DNA from: Psychrobacillus insolitus
GTDB taxonomy: Bacteria > Bacillota > Bacilli > Bacillales_A > Planococcaceae
Assembly: GCF_003254155.1 (NCBI RefSeq)
Contig: NZ_QKZI01000001.1
Location: 1,178,001 to 1,242,000, forward strand
Length of the DNA stretch: 64,000 bases
Direction of reading: 5' to 3'
Shown: in pieces, positions 8,270-19,424 of the stretch
Numbering within the stretch: the first letter of the stretch is position 1
How the letters are laid out: the number at the start of each line of letters is the position of its first letter
Position numbers and translations under genes: made by a program
The notes under the pieces: model-generated
The model's database searches: none
The model's input: the letters and a program-made list of their open reading frames with translations, nothing else
What the model was told of the DNA's origin: nothing

Positions 8270-9085
8270 CTATTTAACTCCTTTAATAGTTTGCGGATCT
8301 ATTAAATCATATCCTTTTGCACGAAGCCCCTCTACGATTCCAGTTAAAGCTTCCGCTGTCCATTTACGGTCATGCATTAATAAATTTGCACCGTTCGTAA
8401 GGTATTCCGTATTTACCATGATATCTGTCAGATTAGTAGCATCCATATATTGCTTTTCCCAATCATATCCATACGTCCAATTCATCAGTAGCATACCCTC
8501 CTCGTGAACTAGATTTCTACTAAAGTCTGTATTTACTCCAAAAGGCGCGCGAAAAAATATTGGTTTTTCACCAATAATGGCTTCTACTGTTTCATTTACT
8601 TTTATTATTTCTTCTCTTTGTTGCTCTTCCGTACTATTTTTGAGATTTGCATGAGTTTGTGTATGGTTTCCAATCGTAAATCCCATTTCAACTATTGCTT
8701 TTAAGTTTGCTTTTTCTTCATCGGTATCGATAAAATGTCCATTTACAAAAAAGATCGCTGGTGCATTTAGTGCTTTTAATGTTTTCGCCATTTCAAAGGC
8801 ATATTTGTCTGGAGCATCATCAATCGTTAACAATACAGCCTTGGGATTAGCATCGTCAATCGGCTGAAGCGCCCAATTAGCGGGATTTAACTCATAAAGT
8901 ATTTCAGGTTTAGTTATTACCGGATCCTGTACGACTTCTATCGTTTCTTCCTCCACAGGCTCAAGAACCATTGATTCTGTTGATTCTCCATTTTCTTTTG
9001 GAGCAGCGGGTTCCTCCTCGGCAACTCCACATGCAGAAAGGACAAATAATACAGCAAGAAGCAGTAACCACTTTGATAAATTCAT
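8270..9085 (-). CDS. Polysaccharide deacetylase (NodB domain) lipoprotein
   Basis: Probable membrane-anchored carbohydrate esterase 4 enzyme acting on cell-wall or surface N-acetylated glycans. The signal peptide ends in LSAC with lipid-attachment Cys19, then an acidic low-complexity linker of about 50 residues and a NodB domain. Catalytic motifs: LTIDDAPD (base and metal aspartates), HTQTH (zinc histidines) and RAPFGV. An in-frame GTG three codons upstream overlaps the AGGTG ribosome site, so the ATG six bases after it is used (271 aa). A terminator separates it from the RND gene. Confidence 0.88.
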   Translation of the reverse strand: MNLSKWLLLLAVLFVLSACGVAEEEPAAPKENGESTESMVLEPVEEETIEVVQDPVITKPEILYELNPANWALQPIDDANPKAVLLTIDDAPDKYAFEMAKTLKALNAPAIFFVNGHFIDTDEEKANLKAIVEMGFTIGNHTQTHANLKNSTEEQQREEIIKVNETVEAIIGEKPIFFRAPFGVNTDFSRNLVHEEGMLLMNWTYGYDWEKQYMDATNLTDIMVNTEYLTNGANLLMHDRKWTAEALTGIVEGLRAKGYDLIDPQTIKGVK

Positions 9086-9125
9086 TTCAATCACCTAACC
9101 CTTTCCTCATTATTTTAACATGAGA

Positions 9126-9165
9126 AAAAGAAAGCAGTGTAGAGAAATTCTACACTGCTTTCTTA
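9126..9165 (-). terminator. Intrinsic terminator after the RND exporter gene
   Basis: Perfect 13-bp stem (AAAGCAGTGTAGA / TCTACACTGCTTT), 5-nt loop and a T-rich tract on the minus strand. Confidence 0.85.
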
Positions 9166-9173
9166 ACGTATAG

Positions 9174-12100
9174 TTAGTTATTTAAACCTTTGTTTTTTCT
9201 AAACTTAGCAAAAAATTCATATACCAGTGGTACAAAAATTAGTGTTAGTAAAGTAGAACTTGTTAAACCACCTATTACCGTAACACCTAAGCCCTTAGAT
9301 ATTAATCCGCTACCTTCCGCTCCAATAGCAAGTGGTATTAGCGCTCCTATTGTTGCCAGTGCAGTCATTAAAATAGGTCGAAGTCTTGTTGCTCCTGCCT
9401 CTAAAATAGCTTCACGTGTTGAATGTCCTTCTTTCTCAATGTGAATAACACGGTCGATTAAGACAATTGCATTTGTAACAACAATTCCGATTAACATAAG
9501 TAAACCGAGCATGGAGGATACACTTAATGTTTCTCCTGCTATGAACAACCCTACTAAAGCCCCGATTGCCGTAAATGGCAATGAGAATAGAATTGCAAAT
9601 GGTGCAAGTCCCCCGCCGAATGTAACAACTAAGATTAAATACACGATCGCAATAGCTGCAAGCATCGCTAATCCTAATTGTGTAAATGCCTCTGTAATAT
9701 CAGCAGTAACACCTGAAGTACTAATTTCTACTCCTGCAGGAATTTCTAATTTATCCACCTTTTCTTGAATAGTTGCAGATGCACTAGCTACATCGTCAAC
9801 AGTCAAAGTACCTGATACACTCGCAAAGATTTTTCCTTCACGGCGATTTACAGTATCAGAACTTGTTCCTTCTTCAACTGTTACTAGTTCCGAAATAGGA
9901 ACTTCAATGCCAAGTGGTGTGGCAACAGTTTCGTCCAACAAATCATCTACGGATGTTTGGGACTTAACTTGTTGATCAATATATACATCTACTGTTTGCT
10001 CATCATTTGTAATAGTCGTTAACACTTCACGTTGAACGTTTGGATTCAATTTCATCCCAATTTGTGCAGTTGTTAAACCGTATTGCGCTAATTTGTCTTC
10101 ATCTACTTTAAAAGTAAATTCTTTATATGATTTAGATAAGCTTGTATCTGTATCTTTAATATCATCACTGTCTTCTAAAATAGTTGCGATACTTTCTATC
10201 ACTGGAACAATATCTTTTTCATTATTTCCATAAACAAAATAACTTACTTCATTACTAGATCCGCTAGTAGAGAAGTCTTGAGATTTCCATTCGCCTTTAG
10301 TATCAAAGCCTTGGATATCTTCCAGTACACTTTCTTTCACTTTTGTAAATTCTTCTGTATCTGGATCAAACGTAACATACATCAGAGATCCATTAGAAGC
10401 ACCTGGAGCCATTGGATTTGCCCCACCAATTGACACTTGAACAATATCTACGTCTTCTTTGTCCAAGAAGTATTGTTCTACTTGTTCTACACTTGTACTG
10501 ACATCATCTGAAGTTTCTCCAGCATCTGGCGTATATGTGACATACATTAACTTCTGTTCTTCTTCTGGTAAGAAACTCACACCAACTACAGGAATTAAAA
10601 ATAAGCTAGCTGCTAATAGGACAATTGACACAATTGATGTAATCGCTTTGTGGTTTAATGTCCAAGTTAACATTTTTTTATAGAATGCTGCAAGTTTACC
10701 TTGTGATTCTTTATGGGACACAGGACCCTTTTCCATATTCTTTTTAAACAATGTATGGGAAAGCATAGGTACAATTGTTACCGCTACTAATAGAGATGCT
10801 AGTAAAGCAAACACCATCGTTAGTGCAAAAGGTAAAAATAGTTCTCCAACCATTCCCCCTACTAATCCAAGAGGTAAGAATACTGCGATTGTAACCAACG
10901 TAGAAGATAATATTGGTATGAACATTTCTTTCGTTGCTTCACGAATTAAATCTTTTCCTTTTAATTTTTCACTTGGTAAGCTCATTCGGCGATAAATATT
11001 TTCTACTACAACAATGGAGTCATCAATTACACGAGCAATTGCTACTGTCATTGCACCAAGTGTCATCATATTTAGTGTGATTTCCATTTGATTTAATAAG
11101 ATAAACGCAATTAATATTGATAATGGAATTGAAATAATCGAAATGATCGTTGACTTAAAGTTACGTAAGAACAACAAGATTATGATTACTGCAAATAACG
11201 CACCAAATACTGCTTTACTGACCATTGTTTCAACAGATGCTTCAATTGGTTGACCTTGATCTAATGTGATATCAATGACCAATCCGTCATCATCTTTTTC
11301 TAATTCAGGTATAAGGTCTTTTACAGCATTAACAACTTCCACTGTATTTGCATCTTGTGCCTTTACAATTTGAATGGATATTGCTTCTTGCCCATTTGTA
11401 CGAGAAATAGATTCTGCTTTACCAATAAATTCTATTGTTGCAACTTCTTTTAATGTGACAGAAGACATTCCTGTAGGACTAACTACTGGAATTTTTAGAT
11501 TTTCTAAATCTTCTAGCGTAGCAACTTTTCCGTCAACTACAACAGACTGTTCTGATTCCTCAAATTGGAATAATCCTAAAGGCATCGTTAAATTTGTCCC
11601 CTGTACAATTGCCTTCACAGTAGCTTCATCAAGTCCAAGTTCAACCAATTTTGCTTGGTCAAAAATTAAACTTACTTCTTCTACTTGTTGTCCAGTGATA
11701 GCTGCAGAGGAGACACCCTCAATTCCTGTTATTTGAGGAACGATACTACCCTCTACATCCTTTGTTAATGCTTCTAAATCTTTTTCTGTATTAGCTATAC
11801 TTAACGCTATAACTGGAAAAGCATTGATACTTATTTGTGTAACCGAAGGATCTTGAACAGCTTCTGGCTTAGTTACAGCGTCCAATGCTTCTTGCACACC
11901 TTTTGCTGCATCATCCATATCAATACCATATGAGTATTCAATTTGGAGGGAAGATGCATTTTGAAAAGAAGTGGAGCTAACCGTTTTTACACCTTCCAAA
12001 TTACTTACCGCTTTTTCAAAAGGCTCCGAAATATCTTTCGCAACTTGTTCTGGAGTTGCGCCTGGATAAACAGTTGTAACCGAAACTATTGGAATTGTAA

Positions 12101-12221
12101 TATCTGGAATTGTTTCTAGTTTCATTTGTGTACCAGCATATATACCAGTAGCTGTAATAATAAGTGTTATTAGCCATACTGCTAATTTATTCTTCATGAC
12201 AAAGTTAATTATGGAACTCAT
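9174..12221 (-). CDS. RND efflux transporter permease (SwrC/YerP-like)
   Basis: 1,015-aa inner-membrane proton-driven exporter of the HAE-RND type. It begins with a membrane helix (NKLAVWLITLIITATGIYAG), followed by the first porter domain (PDITIPIVSVTTVYPGATPEQV), helices 2-6 with the proton-relay aspartates in ARVIDDSIVVVENIYRR, a second porter domain and a last helix bundle ending VPLVYEFFAKF. Most similar in type to B. subtilis SwrC, which exports surfactin and other amphiphiles; the substrate here is unknown. Divergent from a TetR gene that shares its control region. No membrane-fusion partner is adjacent. Confidence 0.93.
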   Translation of the reverse strand: MSSIINFVMKNKLAVWLITLIITATGIYAGTQMKLETIPDITIPIVSVTTVYPGATPEQVAKDISEPFEKAVSNLEGVKTVSSTSFQNASSLQIEYSYGIDMDDAAKGVQEALDAVTKPEAVQDPSVTQISINAFPVIALSIANTEKDLEALTKDVEGSIVPQITGIEGVSSAAITGQQVEEVSLIFDQAKLVELGLDEATVKAIVQGTNLTMPLGLFQFEESEQSVVVDGKVATLEDLENLKIPVVSPTGMSSVTLKEVATIEFIGKAESISRTNGQEAISIQIVKAQDANTVEVVNAVKDLIPELEKDDDGLVIDITLDQGQPIEASVETMVSKAVFGALFAVIIILLFLRNFKSTIISIISIPLSILIAFILLNQMEITLNMMTLGAMTVAIARVIDDSIVVVENIYRRMSLPSEKLKGKDLIREATKEMFIPILSSTLVTIAVFLPLGLVGGMVGELFLPFALTMVFALLASLLVAVTIVPMLSHTLFKKNMEKGPVSHKESQGKLAAFYKKMLTWTLNHKAITSIVSIVLLAASLFLIPVVGVSFLPEEEQKLMYVTYTPDAGETSDDVSTSVEQVEQYFLDKEDVDIVQVSIGGANPMAPGASNGSLMYVTFDPDTEEFTKVKESVLEDIQGFDTKGEWKSQDFSTSGSSNEVSYFVYGNNEKDIVPVIESIATILEDSDDIKDTDTSLSKSYKEFTFKVDEDKLAQYGLTTAQIGMKLNPNVQREVLTTITNDEQTVDVYIDQQVKSQTSVDDLLDETVATPLGIEVPISELVTVEEGTSSDTVNRREGKIFASVSGTLTVDDVASASATIQEKVDKLEIPAGVEISTSGVTADITEAFTQLGLAMLAAIAIVYLILVVTFGGGLAPFAILFSLPFTAIGALVGLFIAGETLSVSSMLGLLMLIGIVVTNAIVLIDRVIHIEKEGHSTREAILEAGATRLRPILMTALATIGALIPLAIGAEGSGLISKGLGVTVIGGLTSSTLLTLIFVPLVYEFFAKFRKNKGLNN

Positions 12222-12245
12222 TTTTTTCCCCCAAGATTATATATT

Positions 12246-12294
12246 TTGACCGTTTAGTCACATTACTTTATAATAGTAAATGACTAGTCGGTCA
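12246..12294. promoter_or_regulatory. Divergent promoter with paired TetR operators
   Basis: On the plus strand TTGACC, a 17-nt spacer and TATAAT (12269-12274) form a near-consensus promoter for the TetR gene. Two inverted copies of TGACCGNNTAGTCA lie at 12247-12260 (over the -35) and 12281-12294 (just past the -10). On the minus strand ATGACC, 17 nt and TATAAA could serve the RND gene. The arrangement predicts autorepression and co-repression by the TetR protein. Confidence 0.82.
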
Positions 12295-12326
12295 TAAGTC
12301 AACTGAGAAGAATAGTGGGTGATACG

Positions 12327-12962
12327 ATGTCCGAAAAGAAAATATTAATAATAGATAAATCTGTAGAACTATTCGCGAAAAACGGATTCGAATCTACTTC
12401 TGTCCAGGATATTACCAAAGCATGTGGAATTTCAAAAGGAGCTTTTTATCTCCATTTCGAATCTAAAAACAGTTTACTTATAAGTATATTCCAACTTTTC
12501 TTAGATAAATTTACAGAAAAAGTTTCTAGTGCTTTGCAAATGGAAGTTTCTCCAAAAGATAAACTTGAACTTTTTCTACGTATCCAATTTGAAGAAACAG
12601 ATCATTACTCCAACTTTATACTGATGTTATTAAGAGAACAAACAAAGCCAGATAATAATGATTTATTTTTATTAATGAAAAAAATGGATACACAGTTAAA
12701 CGATAATCTAAGCACATTGCTAGTCGATATTTATGGAGAAGACATAGAAAATCATCTTGTTGACATGATCATCATGATAAAAGGGCTAATGAAGGGATAT
12801 TCTGAATTAATTGTTATGTGTGATAGCAATTTTGATCATAGTAAACTAGCACGCTATCTTCTTTCTAGAATAGACTCATTAGTAGCAGGTCTTACAACTC
12901 CATTTTTAGAAACAAACTTTTTCAACAAAAACAACCCCGAATTAGACTGTAGCAAGTCTTAA
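12327..12962 (+). CDS. TetR/AcrR family transcriptional regulator
   Basis: 211-aa repressor-type regulator. The N-terminal helix-turn-helix spans about residues 4-50 (FAKNGFESTSVQDITKACGISKGAFYLHFESKNSLL), followed by a helical ligand-binding domain. An in-frame GTG four codons upstream overlaps the GTGGGTGAT ribosome site, so the ATG after it is chosen. Divergent from the RND gene with paired operators between, so it most likely represses that exporter and itself. The last codons form the left arm of the gene's own terminator. Confidence 0.92.
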   Translation: MSEKKILIIDKSVELFAKNGFESTSVQDITKACGISKGAFYLHFESKNSLLISIFQLFLDKFTEKVSSALQMEVSPKDKLELFLRIQFEETDHYSNFILMLLREQTKPDNNDLFLLMKKMDTQLNDNLSTLLVDIYGEDIENHLVDMIIMIKGLMKGYSELIVMCDSNFDHSKLARYLLSRIDSLVAGLTTPFLETNFFNKNNPELDCSKS

Positions 12963-12977
12963 TTCGGGGTTGTTTTT
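12931..12977 (+). terminator. Terminator overlapping the 3' end of the TetR gene
   Basis: 14-bp stem ACAACCCCGAATTA / TAATTCGGGGTTGT followed by T5. The left arm encodes part of the C-terminus, and the right arm contains the TAA stop codon. Confidence 0.9.
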
Positions 12978-12984
12978 CCTTTTA

Positions 12985-13140
12985 CTTCAATTCTTCCGTT
13001 ATTGTAAGGGGAAACAGGTCTAGTTAAACAAGTCTCTAACGCCTTGAAATCCTTCTCAGACATAGCTTTTAAAAGTTCTTGATCAGCCCTTAATTCGTTT
13101 TAAATACTGGATCATACGCTAACGTTTCTTCTATAGGGAA
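12985..13140 (-). pseudogene. Decayed coding remnant, possibly a transposase C-terminus
   Basis: On the minus strand an uninterrupted stretch reads ELRADQELLKAMSEKDFK, continuing to SPYNNGRIEVKG; a second frame upstream reads FPIEETLAYDPVFKTN, so a frameshift separates them. The block of an acidic residue, a hydrophobic stretch, then (S/N)NGRxE loosely resembles ISL3-type transposase C-termini. There is no start, ribosome site or full domain. The family call is weak; that it is a broken coding remnant is more likely than not. Confidence 0.35.
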
Positions 13141-13196
13141 TGTCACTTGTTTTCTATATCTATTTGAACCGATGATTCCAATATTCTCTTATCTGA

Positions 13197-13318
13197 TTTC
13201 CGTTCCGAGTGGCGACTCCAGTGGGATTAGCGTGACAGGTGAGACCCCACAGGAGCGCGGTTTTCGCGACGAGGAGGCTCACCGCACGCCCCACGGAAAG
13301 CGTCCGCTCGGAACGAAA
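13197..13318 (+). repeat. GC-rich inverted-repeat element, copy 1 (122 bp)
   Basis: Ends CGTTCCGAGTGG / CCGCTCGGAACG form a terminal inverted repeat with one mismatch. The interior carries nested arms GTGGG/CCCAC, GGTGAG/GGCTCACC and CGCG/CGCG, suggesting a long folded hairpin. It is far more GC-rich than its surroundings. Nearly identical cores occur at 20232-20352 and 23438-23558 in the same orientation. Confidence 0.85.
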
Positions 13319-13365
13319 ATCAGCGTGGATTAGTATTTATTAACTTCAGAGATATTGATAAAAAA

Positions 13366-13447
13366 ATGACATTAGTGAAATTCCATCCCTTTCTCCTGTT
13401 CGACCGAGAAGAGGATTTTATTTCACCAACGTCATTTGACAAAGAAC
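13366..13447. repeat. MITE-like repeat with ATGACNTTNGTGAAAT ends
   Basis: ATGACATTAGTGAAAT (13366-13381) and ATTTCACCAACGTCAT (13420-13435) are inverted with 14 of 16 matches, and TTGACAAAGAACC follows on the right. The right edge recurs at 53540-53566 and, inverted, at 20087-20104. Confidence 0.65.
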
Positions 13448-13448
13448 C

Positions 13449-13489
13449 AAAAAAACCTCTCAAGGCTATTAAGCTTTGAGAGGTTTTTC
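13449..13489 (-). terminator. Intrinsic terminator of the pdhABCD operon
   Basis: AAAAACCTCTCAA / TTGAGAGGTTTTT stem extended by GCT/AGC, with a T run on the minus strand just past the pdhD stop. Confidence 0.88.
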
Positions 13490-13496
13490 AGAGAGT

Positions 13497-14909
13497 TTAT
13501 TTTGTTAGAATATGAATTGGATGACCCATAACAACTTCTGCAGCTTCCATTGCAATTTCACCTAATGTTGGGTGAGCATGAATAGTCATTGCGATGTCTT
13601 CTACAGTCATACCAGCTTCAACTGCTAAACCAAGTTCAGCAATCATATCAGAAGCTCCTTGACCAACAATTTGAGCACCAAGAAGTAATCCGTCTTCTTT
13701 GCGAGATACTAACTTAACAAAACCTTCTGTTGCATTAAGTGCAAGTGCACGACCATTTGCTCCGAATGGGAATTTCCCAGCAACAACTTCATAGCCTTGT
13801 TCTTTCGCTTCAGCTTCATTTAATCCTACTGTAGCCATTTCTGGATCAGTAAAGCATACTGCAGGAATTGCTAAATAATCTACTACAGAAGTTTGTCCTG
13901 CAATAGCTTCAGCTGCAATTTTACCTTCGTATGATGCTTTGTGCGCAAGTTGTGGTCCTGCAACAATGTCACCAATAGCATAGATATTAGGAATGCTTGT
14001 ACGACATTGCTTATCTACTTCTAGTAAACCACGTTCAGCAAACTTAATGCCTAGTTCTTCAAGACCCATTTCATCCGTATTCGGACGACGACCTACAGTA
14101 ACTAATACATAATCAGCTTCAACTTTTTTCTCTTCTCCGCCAACTTCATAAGTTACTACTACGCCATTTTCTGTTTCTTCCACACCTTTAGCAGAAGCTT
14201 TTACTACAATTTCAACGCCTTTTTTCTTAAGGCCTTTTTTAACGATTGAAGTCATTTGCTTTTCAAAGCCAGCTAAAATATCATCGCCGCCTTCAATAAT
14301 TGTTACATTAGAACCAAGGTTAACAAAAGCTGACCCTAACTCTGTCCCAATATATCCTCCACCGATTACTACTAGGTTTTTTGGAATTTCAGGTAAACTT
14401 AGAGCACCAGTAGAATTAATCACACGTTTTGTATATTTAAAAGTTGGAATTTCAACAGGACGAGATCCAGTTGCGATAATTACATTTTTAAAAGTATACG
14501 TTTGTGCTGATGTTTCATCCATAACACGAACTGTATTAGCATCTACAAAATAAGCTTCACCCATTACTACTTCAATATTGTTTCCTTTTAATAGTCCAGA
14601 AACACCGCTAGTTAATTTTTTTACAACACTGTCTTTGAAAGCTTGTGCTTTTGAAAAATCAATTTTCACGTCAGTAGCTGTTATACCCATGTCATCTGCA
14701 TGTTGAGCTTGTTCAAAACGATGACCAACAGAGATCAATGCTTTTGAAGGAATACATCCTACGTTTAAGCACACTCCACCAATATTTTCTTTTTCTACTA
14801 CTACTACTTTTTGTCCTGTTTGTGCAGCACGAATTGCAGCTACATATCCTCCGGGACCTGAACCAATAACTAATGTTTCTGTTTCGATTGGGAAATCTCC
14901 TACTACCAT
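13497..14909 (-). CDS. pdhD: Dihydrolipoyl dehydrogenase, E3 of pyruvate dehydrogenase
   Basis: FAD enzyme that reoxidises dihydrolipoyl-E2 and passes electrons to NAD+. 470 aa, full length. FAD-binding [15 protein letters not shown] at the N-terminus, redox disulfide Cys47/Cys52 in [13 protein letters not shown], the NAD-binding [14 protein letters not shown], and the dimer-interface HAHPTLGE near the C-terminus with the catalytic histidine. Last gene of a four-gene operon, 3 nt after pdhC; in Bacillales E3 is usually shared with other 2-oxoacid dehydrogenases. Confidence 0.97.
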   Translation of the reverse strand: MVVGDFPIETETLVIGSGPGGYVAAIRAAQTGQKVVVVEKENIGGVCLNVGCIPSKALISVGHRFEQAQHADDMGITATDVKIDFSKAQAFKDSVVKKLTSGVSGLLKGNNIEVVMGEAYFVDANTVRVMDETSAQTYTFKNVIIATGSRPVEIPTFKYTKRVINSTGALSLPEIPKNLVVIGGGYIGTELGSAFVNLGSNVTIIEGGDDILAGFEKQMTSIVKKGLKKKGVEIVVKASAKGVEETENGVVVTYEVGGEEKKVEADYVLVTVGRRPNTDEMGLEELGIKFAERGLLEVDKQCRTSIPNIYAIGDIVAGPQLAHKASYEGKIAAEAIAGQTSVVDYLAIPAVCFTDPEMATVGLNEAEAKEQGYEVVAGKFPFGANGRALALNATEGFVKLVSRKEDGLLLGAQIVGQGASDMIAELGLAVEAGMTVEDIAMTIHAHPTLGEIAMEAAEVVMGHPIHILTK

Positions 14910-14912
14910 TTT

Positions 14913-16262
14913 TTACGCCTCCATTAATAATAATTCCGGATTGCTAAGCAAACGTTTCATGTGATTCAACGCATTTTGAGCAGTTGCACCATCAATCATT
15001 CGATGATCGAAGCTCAATGATAATGCTAACACAGGTGCCGCTACAATTTCACTATTTTTTATTACAGGTTTTTCAGAAATTCTTCCAATTCCGAGAATCG
15101 CAACTTCTGGATGGTTAATAACCGGCGTAAACCATTGGCCTCCAGCTGATCCAATATTCGAAATAGAGCAAGATGCGCCTTTCATTTCAGCAGCAGCTAA
15201 TTTACCATCACGTGCTTTAACAGCAAGTGCATTTATTTCATCTGAAATGGCAAATATAGATTTGCGATCCGCATGCTTAATAACAGGAACTAATAAACCT
15301 CTGTCCGTATCCGCCGCAATCCCAATATTGAAGTAATGTTTTTGAATCACTTCGTTTGTTTCATCATCATACGAAACATTAAATTGAGGGAATTCTCTCA
15401 GTGTACTTACTAATGCTTTTACGACATATGGTAAGTATGTTAATTTAATATTTTTCTCAGCAGCTATATCTTTGAATTTTTTACGATGTGCAACAAGTTC
15501 CGTTACATCTACTTCATCCATTAACGTTACATGCGGAGCAGTATGTTTTGAATGTACCATTGCTTTAGCAATTGCTTTACGCATTGGAGAAAGTTTTTCT
15601 CTAGTTTCCGGGAATTCACCCTCAAACGAAACTGGAGCAGCAGCTTTTTCTTTTGGCGCTGATACTTGCGTAGTTTCAGTAGAAGCTTCACTAGTAACTT
15701 CCGGTGATTTCTGGTCACCAGATTTAAATGATTCAATATCTTCTTTTAAAATACGACCATTTTTGCCTGATCCATTAACTTCTTCAATCTCTACTTCATG
15801 TTCACGTGCAAATTTACGTACGGAAGGCATTGCAATAACACGTACATTACCTTTCGCTTCTTGTTTAGTTACTTTTTCAGAAGAAACAACTTGGTCGGAA
15901 GTATTCGTTTTTTCTTTTTCAATTGTTTGTCCAGATTCAGCTGTAGCTTGAACTTGAGCTTCTATTTTTTCTTCCGCTTTTACTTCGTCGCTATGATCTC
16001 CCTTAAACTGAAGGTCTTCATATCCAGGTGCATCAATTTTAATCAAGATATCACCAACTATTGCTACGGTACCTTCACTAACTAAAACTTCGGTAACTTT
16101 CCCTTTTACAGGTGATGGGATTTCGACAACTGCTTTATCATTTTGTACTTCACATAAAATATCATCTTCGTCTACTTCGTCTCCTGCTTTTACAAACCAC
16201 TTAACGATTTCGCCTTCATGTATACCTTCACCGATATCTGGTAATCGAAATTCAAATGCCAC
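14913..16262 (-). CDS. pdhC: Dihydrolipoyllysine acetyltransferase, E2 of pyruvate dehydrogenase
   Basis: Core of the pyruvate dehydrogenase complex; transfers acetyl groups from lipoyl to CoA. One N-terminal lipoyl domain (QNDKAVVEI, lipoyl-Lys43), an acidic/Thr-Ser-rich linker, a peripheral subunit-binding domain ([20 protein letters not shown]…NGRILKEDI), a second linker and the catalytic acetyltransferase domain with [10 protein letters not shown]. An in-frame GTG three codons upstream overlaps GGGTG; the second GTG, about 8 nt after AAAGGG, gives (M)[12 protein letters not shown], matching the known Bacillus N-terminus. 449 aa. Confidence 0.96.
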   Translation of the reverse strand: MAFEFRLPDIGEGIHEGEIVKWFVKAGDEVDEDDILCEVQNDKAVVEIPSPVKGKVTEVLVSEGTVAIVGDILIKIDAPGYEDLQFKGDHSDEVKAEEKIEAQVQATAESGQTIEKEKTNTSDQVVSSEKVTKQEAKGNVRVIAMPSVRKFAREHEVEIEEVNGSGKNGRILKEDIESFKSGDQKSPEVTSEASTETTQVSAPKEKAAAPVSFEGEFPETREKLSPMRKAIAKAMVHSKHTAPHVTLMDEVDVTELVAHRKKFKDIAAEKNIKLTYLPYVVKALVSTLREFPQFNVSYDDETNEVIQKHYFNIGIAADTDRGLLVPVIKHADRKSIFAISDEINALAVKARDGKLAAAEMKGASCSISNIGSAGGQWFTPVINHPEVAILGIGRISEKPVIKNSEIVAAPVLALSLSFDHRMIDGATAQNALNHMKRLLSNPELLLMEA

Positions 16263-16293
16263 ATTATTCACCCTTTCTTGTAAAATTAATTAA

Positions 16294-17271
16294 TCAGAAC
16301 GTTAATACTATCTTAGCTTTTTCTACTATATCCTTAGAATTCGGTAACCAAACTGTTTCTGCTTGAGAGAAAGGAAAAACAGTATCAGCAGCAGTAACAC
16401 GTAAAACTGGAGCTTCTAGACTAAGGATAGCTCTTTCTGAAATTTCTGCTATTACATTCGCAGCAATACCTGCTTGTCTTTGAGCTTCTTGCACAACAAT
16501 TGCACGATTTGTTTTCTCAACCGACGTTATAATCGTATCAATATCAAGTGGCTGAATAGTACGTAAATCAATCACTTCAACTGAATACCCTTCTTTTTCT
16601 AACTCTTCTGCAGCTTTCAAACTTTCATGAACCATTGCACCATAAGAAATAATAGTTAAATCTGTTCCTTCACGTTTAACATCTGCTTTACCAAGAGGAA
16701 TTGTATATTCTTCTTCTGGAACTTCTCCACGGAATGAACGATACAGTTTCATATGTTCCAAGAAAATTACTGGGTCGTTATCACGAATGGCAGAGATTAA
16801 TAATCCCTTCGCATCGTAAGGAGTTGATGGGATAACTACCTTCACACCAGGTGTAGAAGTCATTAGTAACTCCAAGCTGTCTGCATGCATTTCTGGAGTA
16901 TGCACTCCCCCACCAAAAGGAGAACGGATAGTCACAGGTGCATTAAATGCTCCTCCTGTACGGAAACGCATACGAGCTAGTTGACCTGCTATAGAATCCA
17001 TTACTTCAAATACAAACCCAAAAAACTGGATTTCAGGAACTGATCTATATCCTTGCAGCGAAAGACCTACTGCAAGACCACCGATACCTGATTCAGCTAA
17101 TGGCGTATCAAAAACGCGATCTTCCCCGAATTCTTTTTGTAATCCTTCAGTTGCACGGAATACTCCTCCGTTAACGCCGACGTCTTCACCGAAGACTAGA
17201 ACGTTTTCATCATTTTTTAGCTCAGTACGGAGAGCATCCGTAATTGCTTGAATCATCGTTAATTGTGCCAT
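16294..17271 (-). CDS. pdhB: Pyruvate dehydrogenase E1 beta subunit
   Basis: 325 aa, the same length as B. subtilis PdhB. With PdhA it forms the thiamine-diphosphate-dependent decarboxylase. Landmarks: [42 protein letters not shown] and [16 protein letters not shown], plus the C-terminal transketolase domain ([11 protein letters not shown]). It starts 3 nt after the pdhA stop, so it is translationally coupled. Confidence 0.97.
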   Translation of the reverse strand: MAQLTMIQAITDALRTELKNDENVLVFGEDVGVNGGVFRATEGLQKEFGEDRVFDTPLAESGIGGLAVGLSLQGYRSVPEIQFFGFVFEVMDSIAGQLARMRFRTGGAFNAPVTIRSPFGGGVHTPEMHADSLELLMTSTPGVKVVIPSTPYDAKGLLISAIRDNDPVIFLEHMKLYRSFRGEVPEEEYTIPLGKADVKREGTDLTIISYGAMVHESLKAAEELEKEGYSVEVIDLRTIQPLDIDTIITSVEKTNRAIVVQEAQRQAGIAANVIAEISERAILSLEAPVLRVTAADTVFPFSQAETVWLPNSKDIVEKAKIVLTF

Positions 17272-17274
17272 CGG

Positions 17275-18456
<1,182 letters not shown>

Positions 18457-18458
18457 TT

Positions 18459-18487
18459 ATTATACTCAAGTTTAAATCCGCGGTCAA
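18459..18487 (-). promoter_or_regulatory. SigA-type promoter of pdhABCD
   Basis: Minus-strand TTGACC, exactly 17 nt, then TATAAT, about 70 nt upstream of the pdhA ATG. A high-strength housekeeping promoter by consensus, in keeping with an abundant central-metabolism complex. Confidence 0.88.
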
Positions 18488-18599
18488 TCATATATAATAA
18501 GGGTTTTATTTTTTATGAATATTAAAAATCCTTCACACTGTATTAGTCAATTAACCCATCTGTATTATATCAGTCTATCAAAAAAGCCTTTTTATATAA

Positions 18600-18631
18600 C
18601 ACAAAAGCAGTCTTTAAAAAGACTGCTTTTG
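18600..18631 (-). terminator. Intrinsic terminator after ykyA
   Basis: Perfect 13-bp stem AAAAGCAGTCTTT / AAAGACTGCTTTT with a 2-nt or slightly opened loop just past the ykyA stop. It isolates ykyA from the pdh promoter. Confidence 0.75.
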
Positions 18632-18641
18632 CTCTAAAAAG

Positions 18642-19289
18642 TTAGTTATTCTCTTGTTTAATAGACGAGAATACTTCACTCTTTACTTGATTTAATTGTG
18701 TTGTTAAATCGTTAAATTGTTGTACATTTTTTTGCACAATTTCATTTTGCTTGTTTACTTTTTTAACTTTTTCTTGAATTAAACTCACTTCAATATTTTT
18801 TTCTACTAGCATGTTATACAATTCTTTTTGTAAGTTTGCTAATATCGTATATTCTTTTTTTACATCTTCATAAGTAGTATAACGAGATTGCAATGCTTCT
18901 TTAATTTTTAATAGCTCAGCTTGAACTGCTTCTTCTTTTGTTTCTGAAATAAGCGTTTCTAAATTACTTACTTTTTCAGAAGCTTGTTTAATAGAAGCAG
19001 ACTCTCTTTCTAATAATAGTAATCTTTCATCGAGTAAACTTGCTGTCTGCTCCACCAATGGTACCAAATTTTCTTTTTGTTCTTGTGTTAGTTCCATCAT
19101 ACTTAAAAAACTGCTTTGTTCTTTTATTTCAAGCTCCGCTATGTTGACTTGAACATCTCTATACTCTTTTTCTGAATCATAGATTTCTGTTAATATATTG
19201 GATAACTTTTTTTCAGTGGATTCACCAAAAGAACATGCTGATAAAAACGTAATCATACATAAGATGGAAAGGAATATTATTTTTTTCAT
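18642..19289 (-). CDS. ykyA: YkyA family lipoprotein
   Basis: 215-aa exported lipoprotein. The signal peptide ends LSAC with lipid-attachment Cys19; the rest is almost entirely helical, with Leu/Glu/Lys heptads over about residues 28-205, so an extended coiled coil on the outer face of the membrane. It matches the YkyA family (putative cell-wall-binding lipoprotein) and sits between def and pdhA exactly as in B. subtilis. Precise function unknown. Confidence 0.88.
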   Translation of the reverse strand: MKKIIFLSILCMITFLSACSFGESTEKKLSNILTEIYDSEKEYRDVQVNIAELEIKEQSSFLSMMELTQEQKENLVPLVEQTASLLDERLLLLERESASIKQASEKVSNLETLISETKEEAVQAELLKIKEALQSRYTTYEDVKKEYTILANLQKELYNMLVEKNIEVSLIQEKVKKVNKQNEIVQKNVQQFNDLTTQLNQVKSEVFSSIKQENN

Positions 19290-19424
19290 TGAGCAACCTC
19301 CTATTTCATTTCAACTATAATTGTTCTGGTTAGCAAATTCAACTGCCCATTTTGCTCTTTTTTGTTTAGTAAATCATGATTATTCGATATAATAAATATG
19401 ACGCACATGGAAAGGACGATCAGA

